Source: Veillonella sp.
Lineage (GTDB): Bacteria; Bacillota; Negativicutes; Veillonellales; Veillonellaceae
Assembly: GCF_015058545.1 (NCBI RefSeq)
Contig: NZ_SVCB01000073.1
Span: 7,414 to 71,413 of the forward strand
Length of the DNA: 64,000 bases
Direction: 5' to 3'
Shown here: positions 20,066 to 28,218 of the stretch, in pieces
How positions within the stretch are numbered: the first letter of the stretch is position 1
Layout of the letters: every line of letters begins with the position of its first letter
Made by a program: the position numbers and the translations under genes
The notes under the pieces: generated by a model
The model's database searches: none
Told to the model about the DNA's origin: nothing
Seen by the model: only the letters and a program-made list of their open reading frames with translations

Positions 20066-21502
20066 TTACTTACGTTTGCTAGCTTCATATTCAGCATATA
20101 CATCGCGGAATTTCTTGAGTTTTAATGTACCCATTTCTTTCGCTTTCATCCAGCCGCCAACAACCGGCAATAATTTAGTCCAATCGGCCATGTTACCGTT
20201 TTTACTCATAAGTTTCATGCCGATGGCACCTAACTTAGTACCATAGTCGAAGAGGAAGGAATTACTGAATACAGTAGCCACTGTTTTGAAAATAGCTTCT
20301 TCTGCTGCCGGACGAAGATGAGCTTTGTCGGCAATGTTTACGCGATGTTTCAAAAGTAATTCATGGAGCGGAATCTTAACCGGACAATGTTCCCAACATT
20401 CGCCGCACAAAGTGGAAGCGTATGGCAAATCGCCCGCTTTTTCATAACCAACCAATAATGGAGTCAATACCGCACCCATTGGCCCCGGATAGATGGAGCC
20501 GTATGCATGACCGGTGATATGACGATATACCGGACAGATATTCATACAAGCGCCGCAACGGATACAACGAAGCATGGAGTTGAATTCGCCGCCCAAAATA
20601 TTGGAACGACCATTATCGATAATAATGATGTGAAGTTCTTCAGGACCGTCTGCTTCACCAGGTTTAGCAGGACCGGTAATCATGGAGAAGTAGTTGGAAA
20701 TCTTAGCACCTACGGAGGAGCGAATTAAGAGTTCCATCATAATATCAAGACCGGCAAAGTCAGGTACAAGACGTTCCATACCCATGAGACAAATCATAGT
20801 CTTAGGCATGGAGCTACTCATACGACCGTTACCTTCATTGGATACGATAGTAATAGTACCGGTTTCGGCTACGGCGAAGTTACAGCCGGTGAAGCCGATG
20901 TCGGCGCGCAAGAAACGGTCGCGAATACGTTTACGTACGAAACGAGTCATTTCTTCCGGATCTTCGGTACCTTCATAGCCTAATTTGTCGTGGAACGTTT
21001 CACGAATACGACCACGAGCAAAGTGCAATGCCGGTACTACGATATGGGATGGTGGATTCCAGTCAGCTGTCTGCAAAATGAATTCGGCCAAGTCAGTTTC
21101 GTTAACTTCCACGCCTTCTTTCATCAATGCTTCGTTAAGGCTGATTTCTTCGGACACCATAGTTTTACCTTTTACGACCATTTTGGCGTTTTTGGCACGA
21201 ACTACTTCCATAACATATTCATTTGCTTCTTCCGCTGTATGAGCAAAGTGCACTTTTGCACCGGCTTTAGTAGCGTTTTCAGCAAACTGATTCAAATAAT
21301 AGTCGAGGTTGCTTAATACATGATCGCGAAGTTCAGCCGCTTCTTCACGGAAGTCTTCCCATTCAGGTACTTGATCAACCAACGCTTTACGTTTTGCATA
21401 GAATACATCTTGCGCTTTTTGGATGGCCTTTACCTTAAAGTCATTGGCAAGAACATCCTCAACACGTTTTTTAAACGGGCGTTCATCGTATAAAATAGCC
21501 AT
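20066..21502 (-). CDS. lutB: L-lactate oxidation iron-sulfur protein LutB
   Basis: 478 residues. An N-terminal LUD-type domain (residues about 60-300) is followed by a two-cluster ferredoxin region with C313IRCGACMNIC323P and C366GECWEHC373P, then a DUF3390-like tail. It carries electrons within the cytoplasmic Lut complex. The gap to lutA is 19 bases, and AGGAGG lies 10 bases before the ATG. Lactate oxidation to pyruvate is the entry step of Veillonella-type lactate fermentation, so this operon is central to the inferred lifestyle. Confidence 0.95.
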   Translation of the reverse strand: MAILYDERPFKKRVEDVLANDFKVKAIQKAQDVFYAKRKALVDQVPEWEDFREEAAELRDHVLSNLDYYLNQFAENATKAGAKVHFAHTAEEANEYVMEVVRAKNAKMVVKGKTMVSEEISLNEALMKEGVEVNETDLAEFILQTADWNPPSHIVVPALHFARGRIRETFHDKLGYEGTEDPEEMTRFVRKRIRDRFLRADIGFTGCNFAVAETGTITIVSNEGNGRMSSSMPKTMICLMGMERLVPDFAGLDIMMELLIRSSVGAKISNYFSMITGPAKPGEADGPEELHIIIIDNGRSNILGGEFNSMLRCIRCGACMNICPVYRHITGHAYGSIYPGPMGAVLTPLLVGYEKAGDLPYASTLCGECWEHCPVKIPLHELLLKHRVNIADKAHLRPAAEEAIFKTVATVFSNSFLFDYGTKLGAIGMKLMSKNGNMADWTKLLPVVGGWMKAKEMGTLKLKKFRDVYAEYEASKRK

Positions 21503-21521
21503 GTTCAGTTCCTCCTAACGA

Positions 21522-22259
21522 CTAGCGGGAATTCAATAATTCCGCAATGTGCATTACTTTAATGCGACGGTCGATTTCGCCGTCTTTATAAAGGCGATCA
21601 AGCATACCTTCAATATTCATGAGACAAGCTTGGTCACCACCGGCTACTACATTAGCGCCGGAATTGTAAATATTCATTGCTTTTTCGCGAGTCATAACAG
21701 CAGAAATTTCAGGCTGTTTTACGGTAAACGTACCACCGAAACCACAGCAGCCTTCCGCGCGATTCATTGGTAAATATTCTAGACCTTTAATATTTTCCAA
21801 TAATTTCATAGGTGGTTCTTTGATACCCATGAGACGAGTTACGTGACAAGATTTGTGGTACGTAACTTTGTCGTTAAATGTAGCTCCTACGTCAGTTACG
21901 CCTAATACATTCACGATAAATTCGGTGAATTCATAGATGCGTTCGCTGACTTTGGCGGCACGGGCCATCCATTCAGGTTCGTCGGCCAAAATATGACGGT
22001 ATTCGTCACGAATGGCAAAGGCACAAGAACCGGACATACTCACGATATACTCTGCGTTTTCGAAGACTTCAATAGTATTCTTGATAGCCCCTTTAGCCGC
22101 ATCGTTATACCCGGAGTTCACGAACATCTGTCCGCAGCATACTTGCTTTTTAGGTACGGTAATATCGCAACCTAAACGTTCTAATACCTGTACGCCGGCC
22201 ATCCCCACGTGGGGATAAAACATGTCAATCAAACATTGTGAAAATAAATGAATTTTCAT
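21522..22259 (-). CDS. lutA: L-lactate oxidation Fe-S protein LutA
   Basis: 245 residues. Two CCG domains (Cys41-Cys42-Gly with upstream Cys9, and Cys138 with Cys171-Cys172-Gly in EGCCGFGGTF), the pattern shared with GlpC, HdrB and LutA that binds an unusual Fe-S centre. First gene of lutABC. A well-formed promoter lies about 120 bases upstream. Confidence 0.94.
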   Translation of the reverse strand: MKIHLFSQCLIDMFYPHVGMAGVQVLERLGCDITVPKKQVCCGQMFVNSGYNDAAKGAIKNTIEVFENAEYIVSMSGSCAFAIRDEYRHILADEPEWMARAAKVSERIYEFTEFIVNVLGVTDVGATFNDKVTYHKSCHVTRLMGIKEPPMKLLENIKGLEYLPMNRAEGCCGFGGTFTVKQPEISAVMTREKAMNIYNSGANVVAGGDQACLMNIEGMLDRLYKDGEIDRRIKVMHIAELLNSR

Positions 22260-22384
22260 TTCCTCACATCCTCAACTTTCCTACGTACTTACACTTACTA
22301 GATTACCCACACTTGCGTATACTTCCCATTTTTTTCAACATTAAACGGTCTATATTGTATATTCGCACGGAAATCATCACCCTT

Positions 22385-22413
22385 ATTATATAGAATAACA
22401 AATGTATTGTCCA
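22385..22413 (-). promoter_or_regulatory. promoter of lutABC
   Basis: The minus strand reads TGGACA, a 17-base spacer and a perfect TATAAT. Transcription would start near 22378, leaving an untranslated leader of about 120 bases. I see no clear palindromic operator. Confidence 0.65.
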
Positions 22414-22552
22414 AAGAATTGCGATATTGGCAAACGCCCTATGTCATATGCATTTTACGAATGCTTGAAATAGGATTTAGTAAAATATTTGTATACAGAA
22501 CGTAATTATTTGAATAGTGAATCTCATTAACGCTAAACCGCCCCTTTATCTC

Positions 22553-22581
22553 TTTAAAGGCCCCGTGGTTCGTGATATAAT
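22553..22581 (+). promoter_or_regulatory. promoter of the first SLH-protein gene
   Basis: TTTAAA (22553-22558), 17 bases, TATAAT (22576-22581). Its position inside the upstream part of the open frame argues that translation begins at 22694 and not further upstream. Confidence 0.6.
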
Positions 22582-22693
22582 CAATGTATTAAGGGTATTT
22601 TTTTTAGTATTCGTAAAATCAATAATAAAGTACATACTTTATCAAGGTGAAAACCGTTATTTTAACAACCTGTATCAGAAAGGGGTCTCACTT

Positions 22694-24172
22694 ATGACAT
22701 CACGTTCTTTACGTTTAGCCGTTCTCGTGGCTACACTTTTAACAACAACTACCTACACCGGCTTGGCCGCCGATGCGGACAGCACTACCGCGTCTACCGC
22801 CACAACGGCTGCCGTAACAACAACCGCAACGGATAGCGATTCCATTGACACGGTAACGACTGCCACTACTTCGACCGTTCAAACTAAAGCATTAACCGAA
22901 GCGGATAAAGAAAAGGCGCAATTAGTTGAAACGATGAATGAAAAAGCCGCCGCCAATGCTGCTGCGGAAGAAGCCAAAGGTTTTAAAGATGTAAAAAATC
23001 ATTGGGCTGCCGTACCAATCAACGTGATGCTTGAGGATGGTATCTTATCCGGCAACGGTCAAGGCGAATTCAAACCGGATGATGCTTTAAAAACTGCCGA
23101 TGCAGCCGCGCTTTACAACAAGCTCATCGCTTATGACAAAGCACAGCAAGCTGCCAAAGCAGCTAAAAGCAGCCAAAACAAAAAGAACACTAAAAACACC
23201 ACTACTGTTAAAGATGTGACCGGCGAAGAATTGCTCGCGCCTTTCAAAAATCAGGAGACTTTAACTCGTGAAGAATTCGCTCAGACCGCCGCTGAATATT
23301 TAGCTTACAAAGACGAACTGACCGTGGCTTCCATTAAGAGCAAAACGAAAGCTAAAGAATATAAACCAAATATCGTGGTAGCGCCTGACGAAGTGAACTT
23401 CCCGGATGAAAAGAAAATCGACAGCGATTATAAATCCTCCGTTACCACGTTGGCCAGCCGTGGCATCATCGCTTCCGGCGGTGACGACAACTACTTCCGT
23501 CCAACGGAAGACATCACCCGTGCCGAAGCAGTGGCCATGTTATTCCGCATTGAAAAAGGTATGACCGTCTCTCCGGCAACAAGCACTAAAGCGATCGATA
23601 CCAATGCTAAAACTGTGAGCAGCGCAACCGGCGACAAAACAGCTACCACCACCAAAAACACTACCACCGGTAATGTAACCGCCAAAAAGACCAGCGAATT
23701 AGAAGCACAGTCTGATCTTGAAAATAAAGTTTTCAAAAAATTAAACAACCTCTACAAAACACCGGGCAATTTCCAAAACTACGGCGTAATGTATTGGCAA
23801 AATGATGTATTGCATGTAGCCTTCAAGAGCGATGACGATCTTGCTCAATTCGAAGACATTTTAGCTAAAAACGACAAAGATAAACTGGCTAGCGAAACAT
23901 TGGCTAATCGTGTTCATTTAGAAACAACCCAATACAGCCAGGCTGAATATGACCGTATTGAAAACAACTTCCGTACGTTCTACGCTCAAAAACAGCCGGC
24001 CGGCACTATCTTGGGTGCTTATCCGAGCGTAGCTCACAATCAGCTTATTGTCCGCGTCGACAAAGGTTTTGATTATATGAATGATTCCATCCGTAATGCG
24101 TTCGGCAACAAGGTTCACGTTTTCTTGGTTACCGACAATGCCGACTCCACTACTGATACTGCTAAGAATTAA
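22694..24172 (+). CDS. secreted SLH-domain protein with shared C-terminal domain
   Basis: 492 residues from the ATG at 22694, which has AAAGGGGT upstream and begins a clean signal peptide (cleavage near GLAA). A Thr/Ser-rich linker is followed by an SLH domain (about 97-145; FKDVKNHWAAVPINVMLEDG), a Lys-rich linker, a second SLH (about 235-288), another Thr-rich linker and a C-terminal domain of about 130 residues with YGVMYWQNDVL at 363-373 and QPAGTILGAYP. SLH domains bind cell-wall polymers; in Negativicutes they anchor envelope proteins to polyamine-decorated peptidoglycan. The C-terminal domain recurs in the protein at 26051 and I cannot name it. The glycosyltransferase gene follows after 17 bases. 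Confidence 0.85.
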   Translation: MTSRSLRLAVLVATLLTTTTYTGLAADADSTTASTATTAAVTTTATDSDSIDTVTTATTSTVQTKALTEADKEKAQLVETMNEKAAANAAAEEAKGFKDVKNHWAAVPINVMLEDGILSGNGQGEFKPDDALKTADAAALYNKLIAYDKAQQAAKAAKSSQNKKNTKNTTTVKDVTGEELLAPFKNQETLTREEFAQTAAEYLAYKDELTVASIKSKTKAKEYKPNIVVAPDEVNFPDEKKIDSDYKSSVTTLASRGIIASGGDDNYFRPTEDITRAEAVAMLFRIEKGMTVSPATSTKAIDTNAKTVSSATGDKTATTTKNTTTGNVTAKKTSELEAQSDLENKVFKKLNNLYKTPGNFQNYGVMYWQNDVLHVAFKSDDDLAQFEDILAKNDKDKLASETLANRVHLETTQYSQAEYDRIENNFRTFYAQKQPAGTILGAYPSVAHNQLIVRVDKGFDYMNDSIRNAFGNKVHVFLVTDNADSTTDTAKN

Positions 24173-24189
24173 TTAAGGAGTCTTCAGCC

Positions 24190-25908
24190 ATGTTTGCAAC
24201 ACCTTTCACGCGCCGAGATTATCTCTACCTATCGGCCATCGGAATCTGGCTCTTATTCGCCTACGGGCTCTTCGCCTGGAACTTTCCGATTACCGACACG
24301 GTAGAATCCAATTATGCCTTAAGTGCCGTCAATATGCTGCAACATCAAAGCTATCTGTCTCCCATGATTTACGATGAGTACTGGTATGACAAACCGATTT
24401 TCACCTACTGGCTCTTAATGGCCTCCTTCAGCCTCTTCGGCATATCGGATTTTGCGGCGCGCCTGCCGTTCATCCTTTGTGCCGCCCTGAACGGCATGTT
24501 TATGTATTATGGCATGCGCCTCATTGCTAAGCGTCGCGATTTAGCGTTGTGGTGTGCCATTATGCTGGGCACTTCGTTAGAATTTTGGTATATCAGTCAT
24601 GCCATTTTGACGGATGGTTATTTATTTCTATTCACCCAAGGAATTCTCTACTTTGCTTATTTAGGTCTCAGAGGCCGGCAAGTGCGTCGTCATATGATAC
24701 TGGCCTACGCCTCCGCGGGCCTTGCCGTTTTGACAAAAGGGCCGGTCGGCCTCGTCCTACCCGGCATTATTCTCATAGCCTATGTCGCTCTTTTCCAGCG
24801 TGATACACTCACGTGGCAACGCTTGTTCCACCCATTGGGCCTGCTCGCCTTTGCGGTCGTCGCGTTGCCTTGGTACATCCTGATGTACAGCTACCACGGC
24901 ATGGCCTTCATCGAAGAGTTCTTGGGCCTCCATAATGTAGTTCGTGCCACAATACCGGAACATCCGGAGCAAAACTGGTGGTTTATGTACTTTGTGCTTT
25001 GGCCCGTGTCCCTATTACCGTGGACAGGCCTCACGATTTACGAACTCATCTATGGTGAACGCAATTCTTGGTTCAAATATCTCCTAACTTGGGGGCTCGG
25101 CGTATTTATTTTTTACAATCTCATGGCCACCAAGTATATTACCTACACATTCTTGTGTATCATTCCGTTTATCATCTTGACGGCGCAAGGCTATATTCGT
25201 TTAAAAGGCCATCTTTTGCGAAATATCCCACCCCGCGAAGTTAAGGTTATCGCCATGGCACCGGACAGCGATTTCTGTTGGCTCCCGCAGCAAACAAAAT
25301 CGTATAGCAAAAACCTGCTCGTCCTATTGCCGGCCTTGTTCTTAGTGGCTATCGCCATCATCGGTGTTTGGTTTGGTATTCGCACCCAACCGGATGTGGA
25401 TCCGTCACAACTTAGCATGGCCTTAAGTATCGGTGCCGTGCTCTGTGCCTTGCCTCTTTTATACGCTCTTATCAGGCCCCATATCTGCCGAAGTATAAAA
25501 GCCGTGGCCATAAGCACCAGCATTCTCTATGTATTATTGCTCTGTGCTTTACCGCCGATTGTGGACGATGCTTCTACTGAAAAACTGGCCGATACCTTAG
25601 CCTTACGGCCAACTACGCAGATGTACTACTATCGCGATTATCGCACATCCCTCGTGTATTACACGGGCCATTCGGTAACGCAAATCATACCGGATCCGGA
25701 CGAGGAAACCATCTGGGATAAGGGCAAAAATGTAATGCCCGTGCTGTCTGAAGCGGATACGGTAAAAGCCACTCAAGGTCAAACGGATTACTTTATCTTC
25801 GTGCCGAAGAAATATAAAGCGGACTTTTTAAAAACACCGCTCAGCCAACATACCACTGAATTCTATCAAGTGGAAAATATTATAGTTTTCAAACCGAAAG
25901 CACAATAA
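24190..25908 (+). CDS. ArnT-like glycosyltransferase (GT83/PMT superfamily)
   Basis: 572 residues, GT-C fold with about 12 hydrophobic segments. The first periplasmic loop carries the catalytic-type acidic residues (Asp36 and Glu39 in FPITDTVESNYA), then YDEYWYDKPIFTYW, and later ILTDGYLFLF. The C-terminal soluble part is about 110 residues. ArnT-type enzymes move sugars from undecaprenyl phosphate onto lipid A, and relatives glycosylate other envelope acceptors. Its place between two SLH-protein genes suggests an envelope acceptor, possibly LPS or the SLH proteins themselves; this is context only. AAGGAG lies 8 bases before the ATG. Confidence 0.85.
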   Translation: MFATPFTRRDYLYLSAIGIWLLFAYGLFAWNFPITDTVESNYALSAVNMLQHQSYLSPMIYDEYWYDKPIFTYWLLMASFSLFGISDFAARLPFILCAALNGMFMYYGMRLIAKRRDLALWCAIMLGTSLEFWYISHAILTDGYLFLFTQGILYFAYLGLRGRQVRRHMILAYASAGLAVLTKGPVGLVLPGIILIAYVALFQRDTLTWQRLFHPLGLLAFAVVALPWYILMYSYHGMAFIEEFLGLHNVVRATIPEHPEQNWWFMYFVLWPVSLLPWTGLTIYELIYGERNSWFKYLLTWGLGVFIFYNLMATKYITYTFLCIIPFIILTAQGYIRLKGHLLRNIPPREVKVIAMAPDSDFCWLPQQTKSYSKNLLVLLPALFLVAIAIIGVWFGIRTQPDVDPSQLSMALSIGAVLCALPLLYALIRPHICRSIKAVAISTSILYVLLLCALPPIVDDASTEKLADTLALRPTTQMYYYRDYRTSLVYYTGHSVTQIIPDPDEETIWDKGKNVMPVLSEADTVKATQGQTDYFIFVPKKYKADFLKTPLSQHTTEFYQVENIIVFKPKAQ

Positions 25909-25954
25909 TTACATAAATATATTTCAACTTACAATTTTTAACATACACTAAAAC

Positions 25955-25987
25955 AGCTAGGTAACCTAACTTCCAGGGTACCTAGCT
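25955..25987 (+). terminator. intrinsic terminator after the glycosyltransferase gene
   Basis: AGCTAGGTA (25955-25963) pairs with TACCTAGCT (25979-25987), followed by ACGTTTTAA. Confidence 0.65.
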
Positions 25988-26050
25988 ACGTTTTAATCCG
26001 TTTAAAGTAAATCTAAAGTAATTTATAAAACCCAATTTTGGAGGAGTACC

Positions 26051-27532
26051 ATGTCTAAATTTTTTACCACAAAGTCTCTTGCCGTACTTTGTGCCCTCGT
26101 GCTCACCGGCGCTGTGGCTCAGGCCGGCACCGTAACGGTAACCGGTCCCGATGATGCCGTAAGCGACGATTATACCCCTGTTCGTGTTGTCAAAGAATCC
26201 GCGAGCAACGAAACAACATTCAGCCCATTGGCCTTAAAATATTACACCACGAACAACACGGCTCAAGCGGTGGGTGAGGCCGCTAAAGCAGCGGAAGCTG
26301 AAAAAGCCGCCGAGGTTAAAGCAGACTCTGTTGTAACCGCCACGGCTACCCCCGAAGAAGTACCTGTCACTAAAGCTTCTGCTAACCAAACTGCAGCTGC
26401 AAAATCTAATCAAGCAACCGCTAATACAAAAGCGTCTGCCAACTCACAAGTCACTCCCGGCACCTATAAACCGTTTAAATTTGACATGGCCACAACTGCT
26501 CCTACTGTTTTTGAAGAGGCTCGTAAATATACCTTTAAAGACATTCCGGCAGATTATTGGGCTGCCAAGGCCATTGCGGTTATGACTAACCAGCAGTTGA
26601 TTTCCGGTTACAACGATAATACCTTCCGCCCCGAAAAACCAATCAGTCGTGAAGAAGTGGCCTCCTTATTCAGTAATTTAATTTCCGGCGAGTCCTCCGT
26701 CATGCTCTCCAGTTCCTTCAAAGACATTACCTCCGACCGCTGGTCCGCCAATGCCATTGAACGAGTGGCTCAGCTGAACCTTATCAGCGGCTATGGCGAT
26801 AATACCTATCGTCCGGAACAATTCATGTCGCGCCAGGAATTCGCTGTGGTGGCGGATAATTATATTCACTACTTAGGCTATACCACCGACGACCAGACTG
26901 CTATTGACGCCGTTCATTACAACGACCAGAAATTCATTGCCCCTTGGGCGCAAACCGCCGTTCGTGAACTGGCGGCCTTGGGTTTTCTCCATTACCAGCC
27001 GCGTTTATTGTTTAATCCTGAAAAATACATTACCCGCGCGGAAGCAACAGAAATCATGTATCGCGTAACCAACAGTGATGCTGCCGTAGCTTTGCGTGAA
27101 AAAATTCTCCATCAACAGGTAGAAAATAAAATGCTCACTTTGATTGAGCAAACCTTCGGCAAAGAATACGTATTCCGCACCCACGGTGCCATGTACTGGC
27201 AGGACAATAAACTGGTAGCCGCCTTAAAAGACGAAAATGATGTTAAAAAATTAGGCGCCGCCCTTGCGTTCTCTAAAGATAGCGATTTGCGTAGCAATAC
27301 CCAAGTAACAACAGGCGTTATGAACGAAATTGAACTGGGCAAACTGCAAACCGAAGCGGCTTACTACTATAACCAGCAGGAGCCGACCGGATCCATATTA
27401 TCCGCCGTGCCAAATAAAAATGCGTCGGGGTTAATTTTGGTGGTTGATCAATTAAACCCAGGAAGTAATAAAGCGATGGCAAAAAAATTCGGTTCCAAAG
27501 TAACGATAACGGTTGCCGAAGAAGCAAACTAA
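26051..27532 (+). CDS. secreted protein with three SLH domains and shared C-terminal domain
   Basis: 493 residues. Signal peptide cleaved near AQA-G (25-26), an Ala/Lys/Glu-rich linker (70-135), three SLH domains (about 161-210 with FKDIPADYWAAKAIAVM, 222-272, 290-340), and a C-terminal domain with HGAMYWQDNKL at 378-388 and QQEPTGSILSAVP at 442-454, homologous by eye to the end of the SLH protein at 22694. The three repeats give a full SLH trimer in one chain, expected to hold the protein to peptidoglycan in the periplasm. GGAGGAG precedes the ATG. Confidence 0.87.
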   Translation: MSKFFTTKSLAVLCALVLTGAVAQAGTVTVTGPDDAVSDDYTPVRVVKESASNETTFSPLALKYYTTNNTAQAVGEAAKAAEAEKAAEVKADSVVTATATPEEVPVTKASANQTAAAKSNQATANTKASANSQVTPGTYKPFKFDMATTAPTVFEEARKYTFKDIPADYWAAKAIAVMTNQQLISGYNDNTFRPEKPISREEVASLFSNLISGESSVMLSSSFKDITSDRWSANAIERVAQLNLISGYGDNTYRPEQFMSRQEFAVVADNYIHYLGYTTDDQTAIDAVHYNDQKFIAPWAQTAVRELAALGFLHYQPRLLFNPEKYITRAEATEIMYRVTNSDAAVALREKILHQQVENKMLTLIEQTFGKEYVFRTHGAMYWQDNKLVAALKDENDVKKLGAALAFSKDSDLRSNTQVTTGVMNEIELGKLQTEAAYYYNQQEPTGSILSAVPNKNASGLILVVDQLNPGSNKAMAKKFGSKVTITVAEEAN

Positions 27533-27540
27533 GTGTACTG

Positions 27541-28149
27541 CTCGAAAAAGGATTGGCTCGACGAGCTAATAAAGAGACTATATTTAAGCGAGTGAGCTAA
27601 ATAAACCCTTTAATATAAAGAAGGTTTACGCTTTCCAATACCCGCTCTCCTATTTGAGCGAGAATTAATCAATGTAACACATTACTAACATGAAAAAGAA
27701 GGTCTACTCCCTTCCCCGCTGTTTCACATCAAGGGGACCCCTTTGGAGTAGACCTTCTTTTTCATTGTTTATATCACAGTACCTATTATTATATGTTATC
27801 TCGCTCAAATATCACCAACGCCATAAACGCCAATAACGTAAACCTTCTTTTTAATTTCATAGAGCCTCTACCCCAGCCTCACTCGCTTAAATAACATAAC
27901 TTCAATTAAAGCTATTCGAGCCAATCTTTTTTTCATCGCCCAAACACTTAACTCGCCATCTTCGGCAACGGTTATCTACTAGATGGAATCCGAATTTTTC
28001 TGCCGGTTAACGCAATTAAATACTTGTTCTGCGAGATAATTTGCTCAATTCACCAAAATTATTGTGTATTGAGGGAGAATACTACCATAAACACTTTATA
28101 ACATAAAAAGAACGTCTACTCCTTCGCCATTGCTTTTGGCGGTGGGGAG
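27541..28149. repeat. palindromic array of a terminator-like repeat unit
   Basis: This 690-base gap has no gene but a large imperfect inverted repeat centred near 27728. Matching blocks on the two arms: AAAAAGGATTGGCTCGA (27545-27561 with 27916-27932), TATTTAAGCGAGTGAG (27581-27596 with 27878-27893), AAAGAAGGTTTACG (27617-27630 with 27837-27850), TATTTGAGCGAGA (27651-27663 with 27799-27811) and GAAAAAGAAGGTCTACTCC (27692-27710 with 27745-27763). Each arm is itself a doubled unit of the form TTTRAGCGAG...AAGAAGGTYTAC. A further direct copy lies at 28069-28122 and ends in a hairpin at 28119-28149. Confidence 0.85.
27692..27763. terminator. bidirectional terminator at the centre of the array
   Basis: A perfect 19-bp stem, GAAAAAGAAGGTCTACTCC with its complement, and T runs on both sides. 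The loop holds AAGGGGACCCCTTT. It serves the SLH gene and possibly the uvrA-like gene. Confidence 0.75.
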
Positions 28150-28218
28150 AAGAGGAGGATTGAATGTATTTGTAATTAGTTTTTACCGTTTTTAGGGCAT
28201 CAGATTGTTTGATTAACT

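Noticed and set aside
22517..22693. Longer N-terminus for the first SLH protein
   Set aside because: A promoter lies inside this stretch, the ribosome-binding site is at 22681, and the signal peptide begins at 22694.
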